This document shows, piece by piece, positions 35,145-43,751 of a stretch of DNA of 64,000 nucleotides. The notes below the pieces were generated by a model. That model saw nothing but the letters and a program-made list of their open reading frames with translations. It ran no database searches and was not told where the DNA came from. Position numbers and translations under genes: made by a program. This stretch comes from Phaeobacter sp. HF9A (lineage in GTDB: Bacteria > Pseudomonadota > Alphaproteobacteria > Rhodobacterales > Rhodobacteraceae): NCBI RefSeq assembly GCF_011806385.1, contig NZ_JAATOX010000004.1:21594-85593 (forward strand), given 5' to 3'. Numbering within the stretch: position 1 is the first letter of the stretch; each line of letters begins with the position of its first letter.

Positions 35145-35158
35145 GTGACATTGATCAC
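35145..35158. promoter_or_regulatory. Candidate Crp/Fnr-type operator of the translocator operon
   Basis: GTGAC-ATTG-ATCAC, 5-4-5 spacing and near-symmetric, in the 55-base gap between the 35166 chaperone gene and the SycD-type gene. Centre about 41 bases before the 35110 start, so if an activator binds at -41.5 the mRNA would have almost no leader; a promoter arrangement with a shifted start is also possible. Confidence 0.5.
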
Positions 35159-35165
35159 AGGGGTG

Positions 35166-35546
35166 TCACCAGCCAAGGGACTTGAAACGGCCATCCAGAT
35201 CGGCCAGCACCCCCTCGATGCGGGTCGGGTCGATGTCTTCCTGGCGCAGCCGCGCCACCAGCACCGGCTGATCGTATTTGTTGCGTGCCGCGTGGATCGT
35301 TTGGCCGTCGTCATCGGATATCCCGGCCAGCCCCGCCAGCTGCGCGAGGTTCTGCACCCCATCAAGCAACAGCCGCCGGGTCAGCGAAATCAACACCTCG
35401 CCGCTTTGCGCACTGACGATCGAAACCCGTCCCATTTCCTCGAAATCGAAACCGAAACTCCCGTCAGAGGCCGGCACGGCGGTCAGCTCCATGGCGTCGG
35501 CGTAGCGGCTGACGGCCGAAGCCACGTATCTGGAAAGATCTGTCAT
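35166..35546 (-). CDS. T3SS chaperone, CesT/YscB-type, next to SctW
   Basis: A 126-residue protein (MTDLSRYVASAVSRYADAMEL). The strand pattern GSFGFDFEEMGRVSIVSAQSGEVLISLTRRLLLDGVQNLAQLAGLAG and the C-terminal DIDPTRIEGVLADLD helix are like class I chaperones of the SycN/YscB group that bind the gatekeeper SctW/YopN. The gene lies 9 bases after sctW, consistent with this pairing. Confidence 0.65.
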   Translation of the reverse strand: MTDLSRYVASAVSRYADAMELTAVPASDGSFGFDFEEMGRVSIVSAQSGEVLISLTRRLLLDGVQNLAQLAGLAGISDDDGQTIHAARNKYDQPVLVARLRQEDIDPTRIEGVLADLDGRFKSLGW

Positions 35547-35555
35547 AATTTATCC

Positions 35556-36746
35556 TTAGGCGTCGTACTGGGCGTCTTCGGCGGCAACCAGCCGATCTGA
35601 CAGCGAAACGAGAATACGCGACTGGCTCAATCGCGCGCTGTCTGATGAAAACGCCGCATCGGGCAACTGACCATGCAGGTCGCGCAAGAGGTTGGTCACC
35701 GCGACCGGCACCTCGGGAGGCTCGGCCTCATAGGGTTTCACCAGTTTCTCCGCCTCCGCGCGCGATGGCGTCGGCGAGGAGGTAAAGCCAAGCAGCCGCG
35801 CCGCGATCTCTTCGCTGTCGGGGCGCTTGACCGCCTGGCCGGGCGGAAGCATGCGGTCCAGCGTCATCGTTACCGAGGCGGTCATATCCAGCACGGTGCG
35901 CAGGGTCTTGAGTTTCGACAGCTCCGTCACCACACCGCCCAATTGCGCAGCATCGGTCGAGGGCCCAAAGCTTGAGATATCCGCCCCGGCGGTGGCGATG
36001 AAACTATCGACCAGCTGATCGTAATTCTGCGACAGGTCGAACTGCCGCAATGCGCCGAACAGCCGTCCCAGGTTGGGCGTATCGCGCAGCATCTCGCGAT
36101 AGGAATTGCGATAGGCTTCGGGATCGGTGCCAATCTCGCCGGCCATTTTCTGCGCCTGCCCGGCCGAGGCAAAGCCGGCCCGGATCTCGCGCGCGACATC
36201 CGGCTGACGCATCTCCTGGCGCAGCGTATCCAGAACCGCCACATAGCCCGCGGAGGCGCCGGATTGCACCGCGTTCTCGCGGATGGTTTCAAGCGCGGCG
36301 AACTGGTGGGTGATATCGTCATCAAAGGCTTGCAGCAATTCGCGCAGGTCCTCGGCGGTCGCCATGCCCGACCCGCCGCCCTGTTGCTCGAACAGCTCTT
36401 CATAACCGGCGAATTGCTTTGCCAGATCGCGCAGCCGGTCCTGAGACGGCATATCGGGCAGCTTGTCGTAATATTCGGCAATCCGTCCCAGCGCCTCCAG
36501 GTTGGAGGAGGCACCGCGCCGCAGCTTCATCTTGTCGAGGTCACTCTTGCCCCGTGTCGCCGCCGCCATGCCCAGCTCTTCGAGCGCATCGGTAATATCG
36601 GCCTGCTGCGGCGTGGCCCGGACGCTTTCACCCGAAACGCGCGATTTTCCAAGCTGCTCGGCCATGACCTCGCTGCCAACCGGCGAGGCCGCATTCTGGG
36701 TGGCAATCTGGCTTTGGACGGTTTCGCGGGCGGAGGTAATGCTCAC
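35556..36746 (-). CDS. sctW: T3SS gatekeeper SctW (YopN/HrpJ-TyeA)
   Basis: A 396-residue soluble protein containing the HrpJ domain (SSNLEALGRIAEYYDKLPDMPSQDRLRDLAKQFAGYEELFEQQ) and a TyeA-like C-terminal half. It keeps late substrates back until host contact. GTG at 36746 (VSITSARETVQSQ) is chosen: GAGGA lies 8 bases upstream and the divergent operator at 36802 then sits about 62 bases before it. An ATG 36 bases further upstream (36782) has no ribosome site. Divergent from sctT. Confidence 0.85.
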   Translation of the reverse strand: MSITSARETVQSQIATQNAASPVGSEVMAEQLGKSRVSGESVRATPQQADITDALEELGMAAATRGKSDLDKMKLRRGASSNLEALGRIAEYYDKLPDMPSQDRLRDLAKQFAGYEELFEQQGGGSGMATAEDLRELLQAFDDDITHQFAALETIRENAVQSGASAGYVAVLDTLRQEMRQPDVAREIRAGFASAGQAQKMAGEIGTDPEAYRNSYREMLRDTPNLGRLFGALRQFDLSQNYDQLVDSFIATAGADISSFGPSTDAAQLGGVVTELSKLKTLRTVLDMTASVTMTLDRMLPPGQAVKRPDSEEIAARLLGFTSSPTPSRAEAEKLVKPYEAEPPEVPVAVTNLLRDLHGQLPDAAFSSDSARLSQSRILVSLSDRLVAAEDAQYDA

Positions 36747-36801
36747 TTTGGAATCCTCATCTTGCTTGCCTTTGCCTAGCATGGGCGCGCAGACAGGCCC
36801 G

Positions 36802-36815
36802 GTGTCAGATGACAC
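36802..36815. promoter_or_regulatory. Candidate Crp/Fnr-type operator between sctW and sctT (perfect dyad)
   Basis: GTGTC-AGAT-GACAC: perfect half sites, same as at 17839. It is centred about 62 bases before the sctW GTG and 54 bases before the chosen sctT ATG, so one site could control both divergent genes. An ATG inside the dyad (36809) is in frame with sctT but lacks a ribosome site. Confidence 0.6.
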
Positions 36816-36862
36816 AATCGGTTTTCGCGCCCGGCGGCATTGTGGCAGGGCTAGTAAAGGAC

Positions 36863-37684
36863 ATGACCTTGGACCAGATCGTTGCCCTGTTTCGCGAAGG
36901 CGAGCACATGCTCGCGGCGTTCTTGCTGTGCCTGCCGCGCGCCTATGCCTTTGTTGCGGCCTCACAGCTTCTGTCGCCCACCGCGGTGCCGCGCATGGCC
37001 CGCAATGTGGCGATCCTGGTTATCGCCCTGCCGCTGACGCCGCTGGCCATTCCCTTCGCGCCCGTTCTACGAGACAATATCGGCCTCTTCATGATCTATT
37101 TCGCCAAAGAGGCCGCGCTGGGTCTGGTGATGGGGTATCTGGTGTTCTGGATGTTCTGGGCGGTGCAGGCGGCCGGCAACTACATCGACAACCAGCGCGG
37201 CGCGGCGATCGCCTCCTCCATCGACCCGCTTCAGGGGCACGAGGCGTCACCGCTGGGCCTGTTGTGTTCGCAGGCCTTCATCACCTATTTCTTTTCGGTG
37301 GGCGGCTTCTTGATCTTCATTCAGATGCTCTACCGGTCCTACGAGAACTGGCCGATCTTTGAGACGCTGCCGCTGACGGTCAAGGACTTCCCGCAATTGC
37401 TGCTCAATGTGCTGGATCACGGCACCATGCTGGTGGTGCTGTATGCCGGTCCGGTGATCGCGATCATGTTCCTGGCCGAATTCGCGCTTGCCATGGTCAG
37501 CCGTTTCGCGCCGCAGATCCAGGTGTTCATACTTGCGATGCCGATCAAGAGCGCGCTCGCCGTGTTCGTATTGATTTTCTACATTCCCCTGCTGTTCCGA
37601 TACGCCCTTGGCCAGCAGGACCAGATGTGGAGCTTTCTGGATATGTTCTATGCCATCCTGAGGACCGCAAGCGAGACCCCCTGA
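36863..37684 (+). CDS. sctT: T3SS export gate protein SctT (YscT/FliR)
   Basis: A 273-residue membrane protein with about six helices. Conserved family stretches: AYAFVAASQLLSPTAVPRMARN, KEAALGLVMGYLVFWMFWAVQAAGNYIDNQRGAAIASSIDPLQG, and FALAMVSRFAPQIQVFILAMPIKS. It completes the SctR5-S4-T1 export gate. The ATG at 36863 (MTLDQIVALFREG) gives a family-typical length (YscT about 260); an in-frame ATG at 36809 gives 291 residues but lies within the candidate operator. The gene stands apart from sctR and sctS. It converges with sctC, whose stop is 20 bases away. Confidence 0.95.
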   Translation: MTLDQIVALFREGEHMLAAFLLCLPRAYAFVAASQLLSPTAVPRMARNVAILVIALPLTPLAIPFAPVLRDNIGLFMIYFAKEAALGLVMGYLVFWMFWAVQAAGNYIDNQRGAAIASSIDPLQGHEASPLGLLCSQAFITYFFSVGGFLIFIQMLYRSYENWPIFETLPLTVKDFPQLLLNVLDHGTMLVVLYAGPVIAIMFLAEFALAMVSRFAPQIQVFILAMPIKSALAVFVLIFYIPLLFRYALGQQDQMWSFLDMFYAILRTASETP

Positions 37685-37703
37685 GCCCCGCTTGCGCCGC
37701 CGC

Positions 37704-40010
37704 TTACTTTGCCGCCGACATCAGCTGTAGCTGCCGGGTCAGATCGGTCAGCTGGTTGGTGTTGCGGGCCACGCGTGGCGTCAGCAGGATCAACAGCTCG
37801 GTCCGCACCTGGGTGTTTTCGGTCTGGTTGAACGCATGACCCAGCACCGGGATCTTGCGCAACACCGGAACGCCGCTTTCGTTGTTCTCGGACCGCTCCT
37901 GAATAAGCCCGCCCAACAAGATCGTATCGCCCGACTTCACATTGACCTGGCTTTTCACGCTGCGCTGCGACACCACCGGATTGGACCCGGCAGCCGTATC
38001 GACAGACGCCGCGCTGCTGATCTCCTGGGAAATATCCAGCGTGACGCCATTGGACGGCGAAATCGTCGGCTCCACCTCCAGGATCACCCCGACGTCCTTG
38101 GCCTGAACCTCCTGCGTGACGACCACATCGCCACCAGAGTTGGAGGTCTGCGACGCCACCACATAGGGGATCTGGTCGCCAACGGCGAGCCGGCCCAACG
38201 ACCCGTTGGTGACCGTCAGATAGGGCGATGAAATCACCTTGACGTTGGTTGCCGATTGCAGCGCGCTCAGCACCAGCTGGCGGTTCTTGTCCTTGCCCAG
38301 AATGGCAGAGAAACCCGCGCCGCCCCTGTCGGAGGCCGAAAGCGAGCTGGACGAGCGCAGCGACACGCCGTTGGTCTCCAGGAAGGCCTGAACCCCATAC
38401 TGAAGCGCATCGTTGATCGTCACCTCGACGATGGTGGCCTCAATCACCACCTGCGCCTTTGGCGTGTCCAGAACGCGGATCACGTCGTTGATCCGTTTGA
38501 AATCCGAATAGGTTGATCGCACCATAAGCGCGTTGTTTCGCGTGTTTGCGGTGATCTGCACCGGATAGGTCGCGGATGTGCCGGTCACCGCCCGCGGATC
38601 CGGTGCCGGGGCGTCCTCGCTCTGGCCATTGCGCAGGAAACGCGGCGCGCTGGCACCGGTGACGCTGACTCCACGGCCCGAGGTTCCCGCATTGGCGCTT
38701 TCGGCGGCGGCGGCAATAATATCCGAGGTCTCGGCTGTTGTTTCGCTGCTGGCGCCCGGCTGGCCCTGTCCGGCAAAGATCTGGTTGAGCTGCTCCGCCG
38801 CCTCGCGCGCATCCAGATGCGCCAGTTGAATCACGCGCAGGCTGACTTCATCCTGGCTGTTCACGTCCAGCCCCATCGCCAGCTTGCGCGCCGCGTTCAC
38901 CGCCGCCTGCGACTCCGCCACGATCAGCAGCGAATTGCGCTGTTCGATCGGCAGGAAAAAAGCGTCGCCAAGGCTGCGTTGCGCATAGATATCCCCCATC
39001 TGGCGCGCGACAACCGCAGGCGCGGCCCGGCGCATCGGAAGGATGGCGAGCTTTTGCGAACGCCCCGGACGCCCGGCGAGCATGCGCACCATGTCCTCGA
39101 TGGACTCAAATTGCGACGGATCGCCCCGCACCACAATGCTGTTGCTGCCCGGCACCGCCGCAACCACATTGCCCGGCGGCACCAGTGATCCGGCCACATC
39201 CGCCAAGTTTTCCGGCACCGGCCCAGACAGTTCAATGACATAGGTCTGGTCGCTCTCAAGCGTGCTGCGCCCGCGCAGCCCGGTCAGCCGCTCCAGCTCC
39301 TCAGGCCGGCCGATATGATAGACCGAGTTGAAATACTGCATCAGATAGCCCCGGCTGGCGAGAATATCAGACAGAACCTGCAACACCTGCGACTTGGAAA
39401 ATTCCTTTTCCGAGCGGAAGATAATCGTGCCTTCGACACTGTCGGAAATGATGTAGTTCACCCCCAGGATGCCACCCAGGATGTTCTCGGCGACATTGCG
39501 CAGCGGCTCGTTGGTGTAGTCCAGCGCAACCCGCGGCCCGCGCCCCAGATCGCCCTGCCATTCGCCACCGATGATCTGCTGCCTGCGCAGGGGCTCGATC
39601 ACCAGCATCGAGGTGTCAAAATCAAATTGCTCTTCGGTGTTCGGGCCGGTCAGCGCGGGCTGGTTCAGCTGACGCGTATCAAGGTATCCGGTCGGCTCCG
39701 CCCCCCCGGCAGCGGTCAAACGCGGCGCCGGCTTTGCCGAAAACACGGTCTCGCGCAGGTTTTGCGCGGAAAAGAACCGCTTGAGGGCCGTGTCGTCCTG
39801 GGCGACCGTAATCACCTCCGGCCCGCCGCCGCGCGGATGGGCGGTAACGAGCTTTGGCGCGGAATCCGATGTTGTTCCGGGTCCGGTCGCGCAGGCCGCC
39901 AGCAGCAGGCACAGCCCGAGCATCCGCAGGTTTGGCGCACGCCAGCTGGCCAGGCCGGCGCGCAACGCCTCGGCTGCCACCGTGAAACTCCTCAAACCGT
40001 TCAAGCCCAT
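37704..40010 (-). CDS. sctC: Secretin SctC, GspD-like
   Basis: A 768-residue outer-membrane secretin from the ATG at 40010 (GGAG upstream; MGLNGLRSFTV). A signal sequence ends in the lipobox LCLLLAAC (C40), implying a lipoprotein. N0 domain at about 160-236 (ILGGILGVNYIISDSVEGT), then two to three N1-N3 repeats with a Ser/Ala/Thr-rich loop, and the secretin core ending SGDTILLGGLIQERSENNESGVPVLRKIPVLGHAFNQTENTQVRTELLILLTPRV. This end and the GVNYIISDSVEGTI segment resemble type II GspD, not YscC/InvG (which have GGFYRDE, RLFLIEPR motifs). It is the only secretin in the cluster and is divergent from sctD, so it should be the T3SS outer ring. Confidence 0.9.
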   Translation of the reverse strand: MGLNGLRSFTVAAEALRAGLASWRAPNLRMLGLCLLLAACATGPGTTSDSAPKLVTAHPRGGGPEVITVAQDDTALKRFFSAQNLRETVFSAKPAPRLTAAGGAEPTGYLDTRQLNQPALTGPNTEEQFDFDTSMLVIEPLRRQQIIGGEWQGDLGRGPRVALDYTNEPLRNVAENILGGILGVNYIISDSVEGTIIFRSEKEFSKSQVLQVLSDILASRGYLMQYFNSVYHIGRPEELERLTGLRGRSTLESDQTYVIELSGPVPENLADVAGSLVPPGNVVAAVPGSNSIVVRGDPSQFESIEDMVRMLAGRPGRSQKLAILPMRRAAPAVVARQMGDIYAQRSLGDAFFLPIEQRNSLLIVAESQAAVNAARKLAMGLDVNSQDEVSLRVIQLAHLDAREAAEQLNQIFAGQGQPGASSETTAETSDIIAAAAESANAGTSGRGVSVTGASAPRFLRNGQSEDAPAPDPRAVTGTSATYPVQITANTRNNALMVRSTYSDFKRINDVIRVLDTPKAQVVIEATIVEVTINDALQYGVQAFLETNGVSLRSSSSLSASDRGGAGFSAILGKDKNRQLVLSALQSATNVKVISSPYLTVTNGSLGRLAVGDQIPYVVASQTSNSGGDVVVTQEVQAKDVGVILEVEPTISPSNGVTLDISQEISSAASVDTAAGSNPVVSQRSVKSQVNVKSGDTILLGGLIQERSENNESGVPVLRKIPVLGHAFNQTENTQVRTELLILLTPRVARNTNQLTDLTRQLQLMSAAK

Positions 40011-40315
40011 GTATTCAACTCCTGCCTGGGCGGGCTTCGCGGCCGCCCCCGGATATGGCGAAATCGCCGTTCCTGTTTTTTCGCAACTATATCGGACTAC
40101 CCTGCCGATAGAAGCGATCCGGCCGCCGCAGGCACGGCCGGCCTGTCCGCAAGTGATATTTGTCACCTGCTGCCGCACCGAACGGGACAACACATGGACC
40201 CGGAGCGGCGCTTTTCCTAATTTCAACCCGCGATATTCGGTTCGAGTCAGTTTGTTCCGAGCAAAGACCCGGTTGAATTCGACCAATACCACCCCGAACG
40301 GGGCGAAAGATCACA
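40011..40315. promoter_or_regulatory. Divergent promoter region of sctC and sctD with candidate operator
   Basis: About 305 bases, no gene seen. It contains GTGAT-ATTT-GTCAC at 40153-40166, a fully consistent 5-4-5 dyad lying about midway (centre about 150 bases from each start). GGGGCGAAAGATCACA just before the sctD start provides a weak ribosome site. Confidence 0.55.
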
Positions 40316-42979
40316 ATGCCAGAAGCAGACCGCAAGATTATCCTGAAGCTCCTCAACGGCACGCAATCCGGCGCCGAAGTCGCCTTGCCCGACGGGGTTT
40401 ACAGCTTCGGATCGGGCGAAGAGGCCGATCTGCGCATGATCGACATCGCCATGCCCGAGCTTCAGGGGCGTATCCGGGTGACGGGGGGCAAGATCGCGCT
40501 CCAGTCCCTGGGGGCATCGCTGGCCACCGCCTCTGGCATGGTGATTGATCCGGGCGGCGAGGACTGGCGCGAAATCGCGCAGCTCGACGTGGTGACGGCG
40601 GGCACGACGCGCTTTGCGCTGGGGGTAAAGAATGCCAATTGGGCCGAGCTCCTCTCTGACGAGGACGGGCTGACCGCGCGCCCCACCGCCGAGAACAGAC
40701 CCGGCCTGGCCGGGCTCAAACATTGGAAATGGCCGCTCTCCGCCGCCGCCTTTGTGCTGCTGCTCGGGCTTGGCGTGGCCGGGCTTGCGTTTCAGTCCCC
40801 GGACCGGCGGCCCAGCGATCACGGTGCCACCAACACCCAGGCCGAGGTTGCCAGCCTGCGCGCGATGATCGCCAGCTTGCCGTTTCCGTCCGATCTCGAG
40901 GTGTCGGCGCAGGCCGACGGGCGGCTGATCGTGACCGGCTATGTCGCCGGGGCCGCCGAACGGCGCGCGGTCGAGAATGCCATTGCGGAAACCGGCCTGA
41001 CGGTACGGCGGCGGATCTGGGCGCTGGATGCGATGCAGGCCGATATCGACGGCTTGCTGACGGCGCAGGATCCGACCCTCAACGCAGAGCTGGCAGCGGA
41101 CGGGCATGTCACACTCTCTGGCGTTCATCTGGACCCCGAGGAAGCCAATTCCATCGTCGAAATGATCCGCACCCAGGTCTTTGGGCTCAGTGGCGTGACC
41201 AACAACATCAGCACCGCCGAGACCTACCTCGCGGAGGTTCAGGCGCTGATCGACCGTCTGTCGCTCACCAATCTGGTGATCGCGCGGCTGGACGGGATGC
41301 TGATAGAAACCACCGGCGTGATACCGGCGGAAAAGGCCGAAAACTGGGTGGGCTTTGTGCAGGTCTATGCCAAACGCTTTTCCGAAATCCTGCCGCTGCG
41401 CTCTTTCGTGGCGCTGGAAAACGCACCGCAAAGCACCTCTGCCGAACCGCTCGTCGTCGGCAACAGCGAGGTCATCGCCCCGCTCGGCGGCCGGCAACTC
41501 TCCGCGGGATCGCTCAGCGAAGGCAGCGCGCTTGGACCCGAGCAGGTCTTTGGCCCAACCTTTGAACCGGATGGCAACGGCGGCGGCGACACCGCAACCG
41601 AGACAACCGGCCCCTCGGCCCCTGGCACCGGCGGCGCAGGGGCGGCGCCAAACCGCACCAGCGTGCCGCCGCTGATCCAGTCGGTGATCTCGGACTACGC
41701 CGCCCGGAATCCCGCCGTGGTAGATGCCATTATCGCCTCGGCAAGCAACGGGCAGGTGACCAGCCTCAGCGCGCTACAATCGGGCCAGTTCACGACAGCG
41801 CCCGAGACCGCCGAGGCCAGCGATCCCCTGCCCCGCTCCGTCGCACCCGGCACCATTGCCGCCCTGATCAGCGACGCGACAGCGGCAACCGAGGGCGCCC
41901 CCCAGGACCCGACAGCGCCCGCCAACGGGTGGCAGACCAGCCCCGCCACAGAAGGGCAAACTCTGTCCACAGCAGTTGGGCAGACGGCGACCGCGGCGGA
42001 GCAACGACCTGCGCCCGCAGGACAGGCGCAGACCGCCGCTGCCATGAGCGGGCAGACTATGTTCCTGTCCGGGCGCAAGACCGAGCCCACAGCAACAGGG
42101 CAGATCGGGCCTGCATTTGAGGGGCAGAGTGTACCTCTGGCCGAAGGGCAGACCGAAACCCCCACCGCCACCGCGCAACAGCCCGGGACCGATGCGCCGA
42201 CACTTCTTGGCGCGGGGGACGAGTATCAGCACTTCCAGGCCGGTTTGCCGAATTCCCCGGAAGTGCGCGCCCTGATGGCCGCCAGCAGCCATCTTTTTGC
42301 GCCGGGACCGGAGGGCGGTTTCGAACTGTCACAGGCCGCAAGCGACGCCTTGCCGGGGCTGAAGCAGCTCTCGCCCGACCTGCTGGATCTTGCCCAGCGA
42401 CAGCAGACCGCCCTGCGCCAGGGTCAGACCTTCTTGCGAGGCCCAAGACCGCTCTCCGCTCAGCCCTATCGGCTCGAAAGCGAAGAAAGCAGATGCTGGA
42501 GCGGCAGCTCCCTTCATGCCGAGCAAATCCCGGCGGTGATGCTCTGGCTCGACATCCTGAGCCTCGGCGGGGATACGGATTTATCCGCTTTGGACGAAAC
42601 CGCCCGGCGCGCCATCCTTGAGGCCGCGCTTTCTCCGACACGACTGCGGAGCTGCCTTCTGGAGGATCGCAGCCCGTTCTCGATGCGCCTGGAGGCCTCC
42701 TCCAGTTTCCTGGCGGAAACCAAGCGCAATGACCGCTTCGCCGAATATATCTTCAGAGACACGCCGCGTTTTCCGCTGGTCATGAGCGGCGTTGATCTCA
42801 GCGGGGATCGCTACGTGATGCTGGAAAACGGCCGCAAACTCTACGAAGGCTCCGCCCCGACGATCGGCAGTCGGGTGGTCTCGATCGGCGATCTGGGCGT
42901 CCTGCTGCGCCTCGCCTCCGGCTATCAGGTCGCGCTCTACCCCGAGCGGATGCGCTGGAGGGTCAGTGCCTCCCGCTAG
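40316..42979 (+). CDS. sctD: T3SS inner-ring protein SctD with large periplasmic/C-terminal extension
   Basis: An 887-residue protein. Residues 1-110 form the cytoplasmic FHA-like domain (ILKLLNGTQSGAEVALPDGVYSFGSGEEADLRMID); a membrane helix lies at about 140-160 (WPLSAAAFVLLLGLGVAGLAF); residues 170-360 hold the ring-building BON-type repeats (VSAQADGRLIVTGYVAGAAE; AADGHVTLSGVHLDPEEA). This is normal SctD, where the family ends near 400-430. Here about 450 more residues follow: a Gln/Thr/Ala-rich linker with repeated GQT/EGQ units (540-630) and a folded C-terminal domain. The last 60 residues (RYVMLENGRKLYEG, GSRVVSIGDLGVLLRL, GYQVALY) resemble the GspC homology region that binds GspD N0. 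As the secretin here is GspD-like, a SctD-GspC-like fusion is plausible. Confidence 0.88.
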   Translation: MPEADRKIILKLLNGTQSGAEVALPDGVYSFGSGEEADLRMIDIAMPELQGRIRVTGGKIALQSLGASLATASGMVIDPGGEDWREIAQLDVVTAGTTRFALGVKNANWAELLSDEDGLTARPTAENRPGLAGLKHWKWPLSAAAFVLLLGLGVAGLAFQSPDRRPSDHGATNTQAEVASLRAMIASLPFPSDLEVSAQADGRLIVTGYVAGAAERRAVENAIAETGLTVRRRIWALDAMQADIDGLLTAQDPTLNAELAADGHVTLSGVHLDPEEANSIVEMIRTQVFGLSGVTNNISTAETYLAEVQALIDRLSLTNLVIARLDGMLIETTGVIPAEKAENWVGFVQVYAKRFSEILPLRSFVALENAPQSTSAEPLVVGNSEVIAPLGGRQLSAGSLSEGSALGPEQVFGPTFEPDGNGGGDTATETTGPSAPGTGGAGAAPNRTSVPPLIQSVISDYAARNPAVVDAIIASASNGQVTSLSALQSGQFTTAPETAEASDPLPRSVAPGTIAALISDATAATEGAPQDPTAPANGWQTSPATEGQTLSTAVGQTATAAEQRPAPAGQAQTAAAMSGQTMFLSGRKTEPTATGQIGPAFEGQSVPLAEGQTETPTATAQQPGTDAPTLLGAGDEYQHFQAGLPNSPEVRALMAASSHLFAPGPEGGFELSQAASDALPGLKQLSPDLLDLAQRQQTALRQGQTFLRGPRPLSAQPYRLESEESRCWSGSSLHAEQIPAVMLWLDILSLGGDTDLSALDETARRAILEAALSPTRLRSCLLEDRSPFSMRLEASSSFLAETKRNDRFAEYIFRDTPRFPLVMSGVDLSGDRYVMLENGRKLYEGSAPTIGSRVVSIGDLGVLLRLASGYQVALYPERMRWRVSASR

Positions 42980-43078
42980 AGCGCAAATTATGCCCGCATT
43001 GCTTCATTCTCGACTCGTCAGTGTGTTAAATGATAAGTTCAAGACGGTCGAACTCTGGCAGTGTGAAAATGCGAAATC

Positions 43079-43747
43079 ATGTCCGAACCTTTGGTTCCAT
43101 TCAAACAGGGATATGGCCACATGCTGAATGCCATGGTGGACAAGGTTCTGGATCCCGGAGCCTTGACCGACTTCGAGGATCTTATCATCCCCGATGTAAC
43201 CAGTTGTCTTCTGCCAGAGGATAAGCCGCAGGATCTCGCATCCGCGCGGGCCGTACGATTCGAGAGCGGCCCCGTGCAGCTGGAGTTGGTCGAGCTTTTG
43301 GCCTTCTTGCGCCCGCTACTGAGCCCCGACCGGATGAGCGAGCCGAACTATTTCACCGGCTGCGAACTGGCCGCGTCAGACAAGAACGCTCAGGCCGCGA
43401 TCGCCTTTCTCTCTGCCGCCGTGCACACAGAACATCAGGTGCCGTCTCTTTATGGGCTTGCCACCCAGATGCACGCCCTGGGCGAAAACGGCATGGCGCA
43501 AGGGGTGGCGATTTTCCTCACCCGGATCTGGCCGGAGGATCCGCGCTCGCTTGCGCTGCTCGGAACCATCGAGGGCGCCCTTGGCAATATGAAAGCGGCG
43601 CGCAAACATCTCTCGACGGTCGCGCATATGTCGCGCCGCAATCCAAAATATTCCAATGTGCTGCGCTATTCGCAGAAAAAGCTCATTCAGCAGCAATTCT
43701 CTGATCGCACCGCGCGCCCGCTTGCCGATGCACTGAGAGGAAACTGA
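43079..43747 (+). CDS. TPR-like protein downstream of sctD
   Basis: A 222-residue soluble, helical protein. Helix pairs in the second half (NAQAAIAFLSAAVHTEHQVPSLYGLATQMHALGENGMAQGVAIFLTRIWPEDPRSLALLGTIEGALGNMKAARKHLSTVAHMSRRNPKYSNVL) have TPR periodicity. Some T3SS clusters encode TPR pilotins or SctG-type proteins; no lipobox is present here, so a cytosolic chaperone is more likely. In the same transcription direction as sctD, 99 bases downstream, and 4 bases before the next gene. Confidence 0.55.
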   Translation: MSEPLVPFKQGYGHMLNAMVDKVLDPGALTDFEDLIIPDVTSCLLPEDKPQDLASARAVRFESGPVQLELVELLAFLRPLLSPDRMSEPNYFTGCELAASDKNAQAAIAFLSAAVHTEHQVPSLYGLATQMHALGENGMAQGVAIFLTRIWPEDPRSLALLGTIEGALGNMKAARKHLSTVAHMSRRNPKYSNVLRYSQKKLIQQQFSDRTARPLADALRGN

Positions 43748-43751
43748 GGCC

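Noticed and set aside
36809..36862. Upstream ATG as start of sctT
   Set aside because: The ATG lies inside the GTGTC-N4-GACAC dyad, has no ribosome site, and gives a protein longer than the family norm.
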